From: Chlorogloeopsis fritschii PCC 6912
GTDB lineage: Bacteria; Cyanobacteriota; Cyanobacteriia; Cyanobacteriales; Nostocaceae
DNA: 64,000 nt
Assembly: GCF_000317285.1 (NCBI RefSeq)
Contig: NZ_AJLN01000116.1
Coordinates: 682,001-746,000 of the forward strand
Direction of reading: 5' to 3'
Positions within the stretch are counted from its first letter, which is position 1, and each line of letters begins with the position of its first letter. Positions 26,392 to 35,784 of the stretch are shown piece after piece. Position numbers and translations under genes: made by a program. Under the pieces are notes generated by a model, which did not search any database, was not told where the DNA came from, and saw only the letters and a list, made by a program, of their open reading frames with translations.

Positions 26392-27332
26392 GTGAAGTTT
26401 CACAATCAGGTGTGGTGGGTAATTGGTTTTATGCTTTGTGGAAATTTTCTCGTCCACACACGATTATTGGCACTAGTTTAAGTGTTTTGGGTTTGTATTT
26501 AATTGCAGTTGCTGTTAGCAGTGATAGCTCTTCCCAATTCTCTATTCCCAATTTTCTACTTCCATTTTTTGGAGCCTGGCTTGCTTGTTTATCTGGTAAT
26601 ATTTACATCGTCGGTTTGAATCAACTGGAGGATGTGGCAATTGATAAAATCAACAAACCCCATTTGCCACTTGCTTCTGGAGAATTTTCTCGACAGACAG
26701 GACAATTGATTGTAGGTACTACCTGTGCCTTAGCACTAGTTTTGGCATGGCTAAACGGGCCTTTTTTATTCGGTATGGTGGCGATTAGCCTAGCAATTGG
26801 CACGGCATATTCTTTACCTCCCATTCGTTTAAAAAGATTTCCTTTTTGGGCAGCGTTGTGTATCTTTTCAGTCCGAGGAGCTATTGTTAATTTAGGACTA
26901 TTTTTACACTTCAATTGGGTGTTAGAGCAAAACCAAATTATTCCAGCAGCTGTTTGGGTTCTAACTCTATTTATCTTGGTGTTTACGTTTGCGATCGCTA
27001 TCTTTAAAGATATCCCTGATATGGAAGGCGATTTGCAATACAATATCACTACTTTCACAATTAAACTTGGCAAACAAACAGTGTTTAAACTTGCCCTTTG
27101 GGTATTGACTGTGTGTTACGCAGGAATGGTTTTAACGGGGTTGCTGCGTCTAGCTGAAGTTAATTTTGAGTTTTTAGTAATTACTCATTTAGTCGTGCTG
27201 GGCGTAATGTGGTGGCGCACTCGAAAAGTAGATTTACAAGATAAAAGTGCGATCGCCCGTTTTTACCAATTCATTTGGAAGCTTTTTTTCCTCGAATATC
27301 TAATCTTTCCTACTGCTTGCCTTTTGGCTTAA
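26388..27332 (+). CDS. Homogentisate phytyltransferase
   Basis: This 314-residue UbiA-type membrane prenyltransferase has about eight or nine membrane helices. The first Asp-rich motif is NQLEDVAIDKINKPHLPLAS (near residue 77) and the second is KDIPDMEGD (near 207). The start FSRPHTIIGTSLSVLGLYL is typical for homogentisate phytyltransferase, which joins homogentisate and phytyl diphosphate in the first committed step of tocopherol synthesis. It overlaps the methyltransferase gene (ATGA), so the two are almost certainly co-transcribed and coupled. Confidence 0.9.
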   Translation: MSEVSQSGVVGNWFYALWKFSRPHTIIGTSLSVLGLYLIAVAVSSDSSSQFSIPNFLLPFFGAWLACLSGNIYIVGLNQLEDVAIDKINKPHLPLASGEFSRQTGQLIVGTTCALALVLAWLNGPFLFGMVAISLAIGTAYSLPPIRLKRFPFWAALCIFSVRGAIVNLGLFLHFNWVLEQNQIIPAAVWVLTLFILVFTFAIAIFKDIPDMEGDLQYNITTFTIKLGKQTVFKLALWVLTVCYAGMVLTGLLRLAEVNFEFLVITHLVVLGVMWWRTRKVDLQDKSAIARFYQFIWKLFFLEYLIFPTACLLA

Positions 27333-27457
27333 AACAGATTTTGATTTTTTAATTTGGGCAATAGTCTTTAAAACCAATACTTACGCACAAGTTATGGAAT
27401 ACAGCAGAACTCAGAACTCAGAAGTAAAACAGCCTCTCTCTAAAATATTTTGACTCT

Positions 27458-27919
27458 ATGCTAGAAAGCTTACAATTGTCTTCACTCGTTGCTGTCGTTG
27501 CGGTAATTTTTAGTATCGCTATCCTTGGTTATTTTTCTTGGAAGACTTTAATTACTTCTAACTACTTTCAAAAGGGCATCAATCTATATCAGCAAAAAAA
27601 TTACCCTGGAGCAGAAGCTGCTTTTCGCCAAGTTATTTCGCTCAACTCTACTAATGATGTAGTTCACTTGCTGTTAGGTGATTCTTTAATGCAGCAAGGT
27701 AAAGTTGATGCAGCAATTTCGGAGTATCAAGAAGTTATTGAGCGCGCTCCTAAAAAAGTCGATGCTTATTTACGTTTAGCTCAGGCTTTCATACAACAAC
27801 ACAAACTCCAAGAGGCGATCGCTATCCTGCAAAAAGCTAGCGATTTATTCCAAGCCCAGCGCCAACCCGAAAAAGCCCAACAAATTCAAAGAGTATTACA
27901 ACAGGTTTCTTCAGTATGA
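27458..27919 (+). CDS. Membrane-anchored TPR protein
   Basis: This 153-residue protein has one N-terminal membrane helix (LVAVVAVIFSIAILGYFSW, about 10-28) and three TPR units from about 38 to 140 (GINLYQQKNYPGAEAAFRQV, then DAAISEYQEVIERAPKKVDA). It probably presents a small TPR adaptor at the membrane. The partner is unknown. No operon link to the tocopherol genes is evident (125-bp gap). Confidence 0.8.
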   Translation: MLESLQLSSLVAVVAVIFSIAILGYFSWKTLITSNYFQKGINLYQQKNYPGAEAAFRQVISLNSTNDVVHLLLGDSLMQQGKVDAAISEYQEVIERAPKKVDAYLRLAQAFIQQHKLQEAIAILQKASDLFQAQRQPEKAQQIQRVLQQVSSV

Positions 27920-28205
27920 AAAGGGTGTGGGGTGTAGGGAACTCTATACTTAAAAGCGGGGTTTCATTTCTCGAACCACACTAGCTTTAACTGAGCAATT
28001 TTGAAAATTGGCAAGATTATCCCATTATATTTAGACTCTTCAGAGTATCAAAATTGGGTGATTTTAGTCAAGCTCTCAAACAAAGCAACATCGTTGTTTA
28101 GTTGAGAAAATATCGCGGAAAATCAACACAACTTAATCAAATTTCTAATTTTTGTTAAGCTACTAGATACTCTTAGTATCAATAAATATTGCTTATCAGT
28201 GCAAG

Positions 28206-28943
28206 ATGAATAATCAAAAGGGCAAAGTTTACCTGGTTGGTGCGGGGCTAGGAGATGAGGCATACCTGACGGTGCGAGCTTATAATCTTTTGGCGATCGC
28301 TCAAGTATTGGTTTACGATGCCCTAGTGGATGCAGAATTATTGCGGTTAGTATCACCCGATTGTCTGAAGTTGGACGTAGGCAAACGTGGAGGCAAACCC
28401 AGCACTCCCCAAGCTGAAATTAACAAGTTACTGGTGAAGTATTGTCAGCAAGGCAAACAAGTTATCCGGCTCAAATCTGGCGATCCGTTTATTTTTGGTC
28501 GCTGTATGGCTGAAATAGAAGCTTTGCAAGCTGGAGGTTGTGAGTTTGAAGTCGTACCGGGAATTTCCTCTGCCTTAGCAGCACCATTGCTAGCAGGTAT
28601 TCCTCTCACCGATCCGATTCTGAGTCGTTGTTTTGCCGTCTTTACCGCTCACGATCCTGACGTTTTGGATTGGCAAGCATTGTCACGCTTAGAAACACTG
28701 GTAATTTTGATGGGAGGGCAGAATTTAGCTGAAATTATCCAACGGTTGTTGCAACATGGGCGATCGCTACACACACCCATAGCCATTATTCGTTGGGCAG
28801 GTACTGAGCGACAACAAATTTGGACAGGTACCTTAGAAACTATTGTGCAGGAAGTATCAGATGTGCCACTCTCGCCAGTGGTGATCGTAATTGGTGACGT
28901 AGTAGGGTTACGAAGATACTTCCAACCTGAGAATATAGACTAA
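28206..28943 (+). CDS. cobA: Uroporphyrinogen-III C-methyltransferase
   Basis: This 245-residue SUMT methylates uroporphyrinogen III at C2 and C7, leading to precorrin-2 for siroheme and cobalamin. The SAM-binding motifs VYLVGAGLGDEAYLT (residues 8-22), KSGDPFIFGR (near 96) and VVPGISSALAAPLLAGIPLT are intact. It is a stand-alone enzyme, not the CysG fusion. It is followed after 40 bp by hemD, the enzyme that makes its substrate. Confidence 0.93.
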   Translation: MNNQKGKVYLVGAGLGDEAYLTVRAYNLLAIAQVLVYDALVDAELLRLVSPDCLKLDVGKRGGKPSTPQAEINKLLVKYCQQGKQVIRLKSGDPFIFGRCMAEIEALQAGGCEFEVVPGISSALAAPLLAGIPLTDPILSRCFAVFTAHDPDVLDWQALSRLETLVILMGGQNLAEIIQRLLQHGRSLHTPIAIIRWAGTERQQIWTGTLETIVQEVSDVPLSPVVIVIGDVVGLRRYFQPENID

Positions 28944-28983
28944 GAGGATTTTTCCCAGTCAAAGCTTTGCACCTGTGGACACT

Positions 28984-29913
28984 ATGCCAACTAACTTTTC
29001 ACCCTCCTCTCCAGGGCGCTCCCAAGGCACTGCCCCTACTCCCCCTCTCTCACCCTCTTCTTCTCTCCCGCTTAGTGGTAAAACAATTTTAGTGACACGT
29101 TCTGCTGGACAATCAAGTCTATTTACGGAACTTTTGTTAACAGCAGGTGCAGATGTTATCGAAATGCCTGCTTTGGAAATTAGCTCGCCTTCGAGTTGGG
29201 AAGCTTTGGATTGCGCGATCGCCCAACTATCCGATTTTGACTGGTTGATTCTCACTTCTAGCAATGCTGTAGACTATTTCTTAGAAAGACTAATGGCACA
29301 GGGTAAAGATGTTCGTGCCTTAGCAGGAATAAAAATTGCTGTTGTTGGTGAAAAAACAGCCCAAAGCCTTAGACAACGGTGTTTGCAACCAGAATTTATT
29401 CCGCCTAACTTTGTAGCTGACTCTTTAGTAGAAAACTTTCCAGAAGAACTGGTAGATAAAAAGATTTTATTTCCCAGAGTCGAAAGTGGTGGGCGGGAAG
29501 TTTTAGTTAAAGAGTTAACTGCTCAAGGAGCAGACGTAACAGAAGTAGCAGCATATCAATCTTGTTGTCCAACTAGCATCCCTACCTCAGCAGAAGTTGC
29601 CTTGCAAAATAAAAAAGTTGATGTTATTACCTTTGCTAGTTCCAAAACTGTGCAATTTTTTTGCCAATTGGTAGAAAAGACGTTTTCTCACACCACAGTA
29701 GAAAATCACTTATCTACCCCAGCAAGTTATTTGGAGGGAGTTTGCATTGCTTCTATCGGCCCACAAACCTCTAAAACTTGCCGTTCCTTATTTGGACGTG
29801 TGGATGTGGAAGCAGAAGAATACACTTTAGAAGGATTAACCCAAGCACTAGTTAAATGGGCTGCAAGCTCATACAGCAGAATTCAGGAGCCAGAAGTCAG
29901 TAGCCAGAAGTAA
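28984..29913 (+). CDS. hemD: Uroporphyrinogen-III synthase
   Basis: HemD closes and inverts ring D of hydroxymethylbilane. From the ATG at 28984 the protein has 309 residues (a GTG at 28975 is also possible). The two-lobed fold is seen in KTILVTRSAGQSSLFTELLL, DWLILTSSNAVDYFLERL, KIAVVGEKTAQSL and VDVITFASSKTVQFF. The first 32 residues are Pro/Ser-rich and encoded by pyrimidine-rich tandem-like DNA (about 28990-29068), unlike family members that start directly at the KTILVTR strand. The true start may have been altered by repeat expansion. It shares an operon with cobA. Confidence 0.9.
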   Translation: MPTNFSPSSPGRSQGTAPTPPLSPSSSLPLSGKTILVTRSAGQSSLFTELLLTAGADVIEMPALEISSPSSWEALDCAIAQLSDFDWLILTSSNAVDYFLERLMAQGKDVRALAGIKIAVVGEKTAQSLRQRCLQPEFIPPNFVADSLVENFPEELVDKKILFPRVESGGREVLVKELTAQGADVTEVAAYQSCCPTSIPTSAEVALQNKKVDVITFASSKTVQFFCQLVEKTFSHTTVENHLSTPASYLEGVCIASIGPQTSKTCRSLFGRVDVEAEEYTLEGLTQALVKWAASSYSRIQEPEVSSQK

Positions 29914-30047
29914 AATAGGCATCATAACTATGACTTTGAGACACTCAGTTTTGTACCTTACCAACTTGAAATCCACTGTAATTTGAGTTATTAGTTAACA
30001 GTCAAAATTCCATTGATAAAAAACTAATGACTAATTACCAATAACTA

Positions 30048-30644
30048 ATGACTAAAAGAATCATCGGTTTAACTGGAGGTATCGCTACAGGCAAAACAAC
30101 TGTCGCCAATTATTTGGCTGATGTTTACCATTTGCCAATTTTGGACGCAGATATTTATGCCAGAGAAGCTGTTTCTGTGGGTTCCCCCATTCTTAATGCG
30201 ATCGCTTGCCGTTACGGGCAAGAGCTTTTACTACCAGATGGTAGCCTTAACCGTCAAAAGCTGGGCGAAATTATTTTCAACAATCCAGAAGAACGGCATT
30301 GGGTAGAGAGTTTAATTCATCCTTATGTACGCGATCGCTTTTACCAAGAAATTGCCGCATCTTCTGCAGAAACATTAGTATTAGTTGTGCCTTTATTATT
30401 TGAATCCCAGATGACTGATTTAATTACAGAAATTTGGGTAGTATCTTGTTCGGAACAACAGCAACTCGAAAGATTAATGCAGCGCAATAATTTAACTATA
30501 GAACAAGCAAAAGCCAGAATTAAGAGTCAAATGCCGATAGCAAAAAAAGCAGAACTTGCAGATATAGTTTTAGAGAATAATTCAACACCGACAGCACTAC
30601 TTCAACAAGTTGATACTGCATTAGCTGGCGTTTCGACCAAGTAA
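30048..30644 (+). CDS. coaE: Dephospho-CoA kinase
   Basis: CoaE phosphorylates dephospho-CoA in the last step of CoA synthesis. The 198 residues start MTKRIIGLTGGIATGKTTVA with the P-loop, followed by LDADIYAREAV and the LID-type region VESLIHPYVRDRFYQE and LVVPLLFESQMTDL. The length is normal for the family. Confidence 0.95.
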   Translation: MTKRIIGLTGGIATGKTTVANYLADVYHLPILDADIYAREAVSVGSPILNAIACRYGQELLLPDGSLNRQKLGEIIFNNPEERHWVESLIHPYVRDRFYQEIAASSAETLVLVVPLLFESQMTDLITEIWVVSCSEQQQLERLMQRNNLTIEQAKARIKSQMPIAKKAELADIVLENNSTPTALLQQVDTALAGVSTK

Positions 30645-30987
30645 TATTGTATATAGTAACACTTTATGTTTAACAATAATTTCACTCTTTCGTTAGATAT
30701 AAGTAAATTTCAGAGTTGTTTTAATTATAAAAATGCAATAACTAAATTAATATGTAATCTCCAATAAAGTGTATGGAATTATGGAGGAGAAGTTAGAATA
30801 AAATTAATTTCTAACTCTTCTTTTTTTTATTGTCTAATAAATATTAATTTTTTATGAAATTATTATTAAAAAATAAAAACTGTATATTTGGACGGATATT
30901 TTGTTCTATCTAGAAGTAGAAGAAGATTAATACTATTAGCAAACTAAATTGATATAGATTAGTTTGCCATTAAAAATTTAGGAAATC
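30645..30987. other. A+T-rich spacer with terminator
   Basis: This 343-bp very A+T-rich spacer contains one clear terminator (30791-30828) and no gene. The region 30900-30987 should contain the promoter of the following stress-protein gene, but no box is convincing. Confidence 0.5.
30791..30828 (+). terminator. Rho-independent terminator
   Basis: AGTTAGAA (30791-30798) pairs with TTCTAACT (30809-30816) and is followed by CTTC and eight T. It lies 147 bp after coaE and would end that transcript or that of an unrecognised short RNA. Confidence 0.7.
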
Positions 30988-31560
30988 ATGGTTGACAAAA
31001 ATCATAAATATGCTGTTGGAGTCTTTAATAATCGTCAAACAGCAGAACAAGCGCTCAATCAATTGAAAACTTCAGGCTTGGTAATGGACAAAGTATCTAT
31101 CATTGCCAAAGATGTAGACAAAGGCGAAGAGCTTGGCAATACTCAGGTGAGCGATCACATTGGCAATCAAAATGTAGATACAACAGGGGCAGTTGGAGAT
31201 GCTCTGACGGCAAGTACTTGGGGTAGTATATTGGTTGGTCTTAGCAGTCTAGCACTTCCTGGTCTTGGAGCAGTGCTGGCAGCAGGTTCTGTTGGTGTAG
31301 CATTAGTTTCTAGTATTGCAGGTGTAGCTGTCGGTGCAGCAGCAACTAATAATTTGGTGCAAGCGCTAGCTGGTTTAGGTATCCCTGAAGAAAGAGCTAG
31401 AGTTTATAGCGATCGCCTACAAATGGGTGATTATCTAGTAATAGTGAATGGCAGTGATGATGAAATTCATCGCGCTGAAGGAATCTTGAAACAGCAAGAT
31501 ATTGAATATTGGGGTATTTATGAATCCTCTACCCAACTCCAAGAAGGTAGTAGCGTTTAG
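30988..31560 (+). CDS. General stress protein-like membrane protein
   Basis: This 190-residue protein starts AVGVFNNRQTAEQALNQLKT, the general-stress-protein 17M-like domain seen in many cyanobacterial and Deinococcus stress proteins. It continues with a Gly/Ala-rich hydrophobic stretch (about 75-125, two helices with glycine-zipper spacing) and a C-terminal repeat of the first fold (GDYLVIVNGSDDEIHRAEGI). It is probably membrane-associated and linked to desiccation or osmotic stress by family association only. Confidence 0.8.
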   Translation: MVDKNHKYAVGVFNNRQTAEQALNQLKTSGLVMDKVSIIAKDVDKGEELGNTQVSDHIGNQNVDTTGAVGDALTASTWGSILVGLSSLALPGLGAVLAAGSVGVALVSSIAGVAVGAAATNNLVQALAGLGIPEERARVYSDRLQMGDYLVIVNGSDDEIHRAEGILKQQDIEYWGIYESSTQLQEGSSV

Positions 31561-31573
31561 CCGAATTCCAGAA

Positions 31574-32290
31574 TCACATATCGGTAGACGGCTTAGTATA
31601 AGACTGCCGGGACAACTTTTGCACAAACTCGGTATGTTCCTGTGAATTTAACCCTTGTTGCAGCACTGCTAACACTTTTGTCATTTCTCCTGCTAGCAGT
31701 GCTGGCATAGCTAGCCACAAACTGGGAAATACCCAACTTTTGATCGTACCATCTGCATCAGCTTCTAGTGGGACATATTCGCCATTTTGCAAGCTGAACC
31801 AATCGAGTTTATTTTCTAAAATCTGCCAGACAATGTACTCTTGAACACCATTACGGCGGTAGGCACGTTTTTTATCATATAAATCAATCGCTGCACTACT
31901 TGCCGCCACTTCTGCTACTAACTCTGGTGCGCCTTCGATGTAATCATCATCGCTAATATGCGCTTGCCCTCCCAGTTTTTCTTCTATTAACAGTACAACA
32001 TCAGGCTGCAGTTCGTTATCTAAATCTAAACGTACTGTAGCATTGTCACCTAACTCTACTCCAGGGGTAGAAACTTTGTAAGTTCCCAACCAAATAATTA
32101 AGTTTCCGTGAGGTTGTCCGTGACTTCTAAAACGTAACGGAGATGGCACGTAAACAACTCCCTCGATTAATTCTGCTTTCTTAACATGGGGCATAGCATG
32201 ATAACGACGCTCAAATTCATGGCGGGTGAGTCTGTCTCCACTTTCTAGTGGTGGTACTTTATTTGAGCCATGTTCCACAGAAACTGACAT
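31574..32290 (-). CDS. Uma2 family (DUF820) endonuclease-like protein
   Basis: This 238-residue member of the Uma2/DUF820 family is greatly expanded in cyanobacteria. The PD-(D/E)XK nuclease-like core is visible in ELQPDVVLLIEE (near residue 84) and PELVAEVAASSAA, followed by KRAYRRNGVQEYIVW. The usual start with LTRHEFERRYHAMP and KAELIEGVVYVPSP is present. Biological roles are not settled; many members are thought to derive from mobile elements. Confidence 0.88.
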   Translation of the reverse strand: MSVSVEHGSNKVPPLESGDRLTRHEFERRYHAMPHVKKAELIEGVVYVPSPLRFRSHGQPHGNLIIWLGTYKVSTPGVELGDNATVRLDLDNELQPDVVLLIEEKLGGQAHISDDDYIEGAPELVAEVAASSAAIDLYDKKRAYRRNGVQEYIVWQILENKLDWFSLQNGEYVPLEADADGTIKSWVFPSLWLAMPALLAGEMTKVLAVLQQGLNSQEHTEFVQKLSRQSYTKPSTDM

Positions 32291-32411
32291 AGAAGGAGTA
32301 GTTGTTTTGTGGCTTTAAGCTTAATTTAGCATGGCAGTATGCAAGCAAAGCGTTTTGATGGATAAATGGACTGTAGAACTCATCCATAACTTATCTATAT
32401 ATATCCATTTT

Positions 32412-33845
32412 CTACATCTCCCCCACTTCTCCACCTACTACCACATCTCGTATTCTCAAACTCGGCCCTCCACAACCTACAGGTAAACCATTTTGTCCGC
32501 CTTTACCGCAACCACCAGACTCATCCCAGTAAAAGTCATCGCCAATCGCTTCTATATCCGCCAAGGTTTGAAAAACATTTCCCGAAAGCGTCACATCCTT
32601 AACAGGCTCGGCAATTTTACCGTTTCTGATCATCCATGCTTCCCCAGCACTAAAGGTGAACATTTCTCCATTTGTCATTCCACCCAGCCAGTTACGGGCA
32701 TAAACTCCTTCTTTGATATCGCTAAATAAATCAGCAACCGGAGTGTTACCCCTCTCTATCCAAGTGTTAGTCATCCGCACTATGGGTGCATGGTGATAAT
32801 TGAGACATCTTGCATTACCAGTCGGCGCTTCTGCTAATTTGCCGGCAGTTTCGCGAGAGTGCAAGCGCCCTACTAAAACACCATCTTGGATTAGTTGCGT
32901 AGTTGTTGCGGGTGTTCCTTCATCATCGTAAAAATAACTACCTCGATGTCCTTGAGGAGCAGCACCATCAAAAATTTGTAATTCTTTGCAGCCAAATCTG
33001 CGACCGATAGTCATGACTTCCAACAAATCTGGGTTTTCATAAGCCATATCTGCTTCGGAAAGATGTCCGAATGCTTCGTGGACAAATAAACCAGTCAGAA
33101 TCGGATCGATCACAACAGTGTAGGTATTGCCTTTGACTGAAGGCAGAGATAAAGCGGCAACTGCTCTTTGCGCTGCACTTTTGACTTGTTCATCTAAGCC
33201 AATTAAATCTTCAAAAGCTTTGCGCGAGCCTGTAGTTTCTCTACCAGTTTGCACAGTATCGCCGTTTCTGGCTGTGGCAGCAAAGCGCATTTCCATATCT
33301 ACCCAAGATTGCTCGATTAGAGTTCCTTCAGAAGTAGCGATAATTACCCTTTGACTGCAATCGCCGTAACGTACAGAAGTAGTGGTGATACGACGATCTA
33401 CACATTTGAGAAGTTCAGTGTAGCGATCGCACAATTCTTTTTTTTGGCTCAAGGGAATTTTGCACGGATCGGTACCAGTCAGCGGCACCCGGCAAACTGC
33501 TTGGACTGGTTTGATGGCAGCAAGTGTGGTTTCTTCATCACCAACCATCCGCGCCGCAGCGATCGCTTCTTGAATCCTGTCTTCGATTGTCGTCAGACGA
33601 TTAAAGCTACTGAATCCCCAACCACCTTTATAAATAGCACGAATATGTCCACCAACAGAAATACCTTCGCTGAGGGTTTCTACCTTGTCACCACGCAAGA
33701 CAATATCCGTACCTTCAGCTTCTTCCAGGCGAATCATCAGATAATCTACCCTAGATGAGTAGCGAGCAATCAAATCCGAAAGCAAATTTTGAATATCCGC
33801 AAGTAAGGTAGGCATTTGGCAGATAGGAACAATAATGCACTCCAT
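32412..33845 (-). CDS. tldD: TldD-family metalloprotease subunit
   Basis: TldD and PmbA/TldE form a heterodimeric metalloprotease that acts on unfolded or modified peptides. The zinc motif HEAFGHLSEAD (near residue 257) marks this as the TldD-type catalytic subunit. The start is uncertain: ATG at 33845 has GGAG at 5-nt spacing and gives MECIIVPICQMPTLLADIQN, while the ATG at 33815 gives a beginning more like relatives. Glycine-rich C-terminal GCGKGGQNGLPVGCGGPSL is typical. The partner gene is not in the window. Confidence 0.9.
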   Translation of the reverse strand: MECIIVPICQMPTLLADIQNLLSDLIARYSSRVDYLMIRLEEAEGTDIVLRGDKVETLSEGISVGGHIRAIYKGGWGFSSFNRLTTIEDRIQEAIAAARMVGDEETTLAAIKPVQAVCRVPLTGTDPCKIPLSQKKELCDRYTELLKCVDRRITTTSVRYGDCSQRVIIATSEGTLIEQSWVDMEMRFAATARNGDTVQTGRETTGSRKAFEDLIGLDEQVKSAAQRAVAALSLPSVKGNTYTVVIDPILTGLFVHEAFGHLSEADMAYENPDLLEVMTIGRRFGCKELQIFDGAAPQGHRGSYFYDDEGTPATTTQLIQDGVLVGRLHSRETAGKLAEAPTGNARCLNYHHAPIVRMTNTWIERGNTPVADLFSDIKEGVYARNWLGGMTNGEMFTFSAGEAWMIRNGKIAEPVKDVTLSGNVFQTLADIEAIGDDFYWDESGGCGKGGQNGLPVGCGGPSLRIRDVVVGGEVGEM

Positions 33846-33974
33846 CAATTCTCCAATAGATGTGCCTTCATTTGCCTATTTGAGAGCAAATATTCATCTT
33901 TGTTCTCACAATGGTTTAAAGTTTTACAATAATTTCTTCAATATTTTTTTAGCTTTACTCCTCTGGTGTGAGTG

Positions 33975-35621
33975 ATGTGGTCAAATATGCAAAAAAAACC
34001 GCTATTAAAAATAGAAGCAAGTAGTGCCAGTAATCTAGTTTTCCGATTAGCAGGAATATTTTTTATCCTGTGTTTATTATTTACCCTGCATCGTTACTAC
34101 AGTTTTTACGCTTCCTTCGACCAAGGTATATTTAACCAAGTTTTTTGGAATAATCTCCACGGGCGCTTTTTTCAAAGTTCCCTTTCTTCTAGTCTTTCCA
34201 CCAACGTCGTTCACGCTGGAGAAATTCCCACAGTTTATTACCATCGCCTCGGTCAACACTTCACACCAGCATTGTTACTGTGGCTGCCAATCTACGCTTT
34301 ATTTCCCTCTCCCGCTACTTTAACAGTTCTGCAAGTAACACTCATCACTGCCGCAGGTTTAGTTTTATATATCCTGGCAAGACAATATCTCAAACCATCA
34401 TTAGCAATCATGATTACCGCCAGCTTTTATGCTGCTAATGCGGTGATTGGCCCAACTTTAAGTAACTTTCACGACATTAGTCAGATTCCCCTATTTGTTT
34501 TTACCCTGCTGCTAGCAATGGAAAAACGCAGGTGGTGGTTGTTTTGGCTGATGGCAATTTTGATTTTAGCTGTACGGGAAGATGCAGGTGTAGGTTTATT
34601 TGGCGTGGGAGTCTATATGGTTTTAAGCAAGCGTTTTCCCCGCGCCGGCATCGGAGTCTGTATCCTCAGTTTTGGTTATATGTTGGCTCTTACCAACTTG
34701 ATCATGCCGTTATTCTCCAAAGATATTTCCCAGCGCTTCATGTTGGAGAGGTTTGGACAATATGCCGAAGGAGAGGAAGCTTCTACCTTGGAAATTATTT
34801 GGGGCATGATTAGCAACCCCGTGCGGTTATTAGTGGAATTAGTGACGCCAATCGATAGAACTATTAAATATTTACTCGGTCAATGGTTACCGTTAGCGTT
34901 TGTGCCTGCCGTTGCTCCTGCCTCTTGGATGATAGCTGGCTTTCCGCTTTTGAAGTTATTTCTGGGCAAAGGAGAATCTGTCCTGGCAATTACGATTCGC
35001 TACGCTTTAACCGTAGTGCCGGGGCTATTTTATGGAGCAATTCTCTGGTGGTCACAGCATCAGCAAAAATTTACACCTTCATTTCGTCGCTTTTGGGTGG
35101 GATGTATCTGTGTTTCCCTATTTTTTAGCTTTGCATCCAATCCAAATCGGACTTTTTACTTTCTCATTCCAGATTCTGTAAACCCTTGGGTATATGTGTC
35201 TCTACCAAGACAGTGGCAACACGTAGAACAGATGCGTCCCTTACTAGCCCAAATTCCCCAGGATGCTAGCGTCTCTGCAACTACTTATATTGTCCCTCAT
35301 CTTTCTAGCCGCCGGGAAATTCTGCGCTTGCCTGTCTTAGAATTACGCAATGATGCCAAACAAGTAATTCAGGTAGATTATGCGATCGCCGATTTGTGGC
35401 AATTACAAAAATATCAAGCGGCATTTAAGAGCGATCGCCGTCTATTGCAAGATTTGACAAAACTAATTGACCAGGTCAGTAATAACCGAGAATATGGAAT
35501 TATCGGTTTTCGAGATGGCGTAATCTTACTAAAAAAAGCTGCCAATTCGGACACCCAAGCCACAGCAGCTTGGTTACAATTTCGTCAGCAGTTGCAGCTT
35601 AAAAAGCAGTTAGCAACTTGA
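33975..35621 (+). CDS. DUF2079 integral membrane protein
   Basis: This protein of about 548 residues has around ten membrane helices and fits DUF2079, a GT-C-like family. The conserved loop FDQGIFNQVFWNNLHGRFF lies after the first helix, as in the family, followed by LGQHFTPALLLWLPIYALFP. The C-terminal soluble part (PRQWQHVEQMRPLLAQIPQD) resembles a periplasmic domain. It may handle lipid-linked sugars, by analogy with GT-C enzymes. The GT4 gene after it is compatible with a glycan role, but the 163-bp gap leaves co-transcription open. Confidence 0.85.
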   Translation: MWSNMQKKPLLKIEASSASNLVFRLAGIFFILCLLFTLHRYYSFYASFDQGIFNQVFWNNLHGRFFQSSLSSSLSTNVVHAGEIPTVYYHRLGQHFTPALLLWLPIYALFPSPATLTVLQVTLITAAGLVLYILARQYLKPSLAIMITASFYAANAVIGPTLSNFHDISQIPLFVFTLLLAMEKRRWWLFWLMAILILAVREDAGVGLFGVGVYMVLSKRFPRAGIGVCILSFGYMLALTNLIMPLFSKDISQRFMLERFGQYAEGEEASTLEIIWGMISNPVRLLVELVTPIDRTIKYLLGQWLPLAFVPAVAPASWMIAGFPLLKLFLGKGESVLAITIRYALTVVPGLFYGAILWWSQHQQKFTPSFRRFWVGCICVSLFFSFASNPNRTFYFLIPDSVNPWVYVSLPRQWQHVEQMRPLLAQIPQDASVSATTYIVPHLSSRREILRLPVLELRNDAKQVIQVDYAIADLWQLQKYQAAFKSDRRLLQDLTKLIDQVSNNREYGIIGFRDGVILLKKAANSDTQATAAWLQFRQQLQLKKQLAT

Positions 35622-35784
35622 TAATTAATAGTTAGTTGGCAAGAAAGCGTGATTATGATTACTTTTTGTCATTCTTAAAAAATCTAAAAAGTAAGGGTTA
35701 AACACTTCTTGCCAAAGCCAAACTTTTAAATTTTAGATAAATTAAAGCTTTTAGAAATTTGTCAAGGCTGAGGGATTGGAGTAG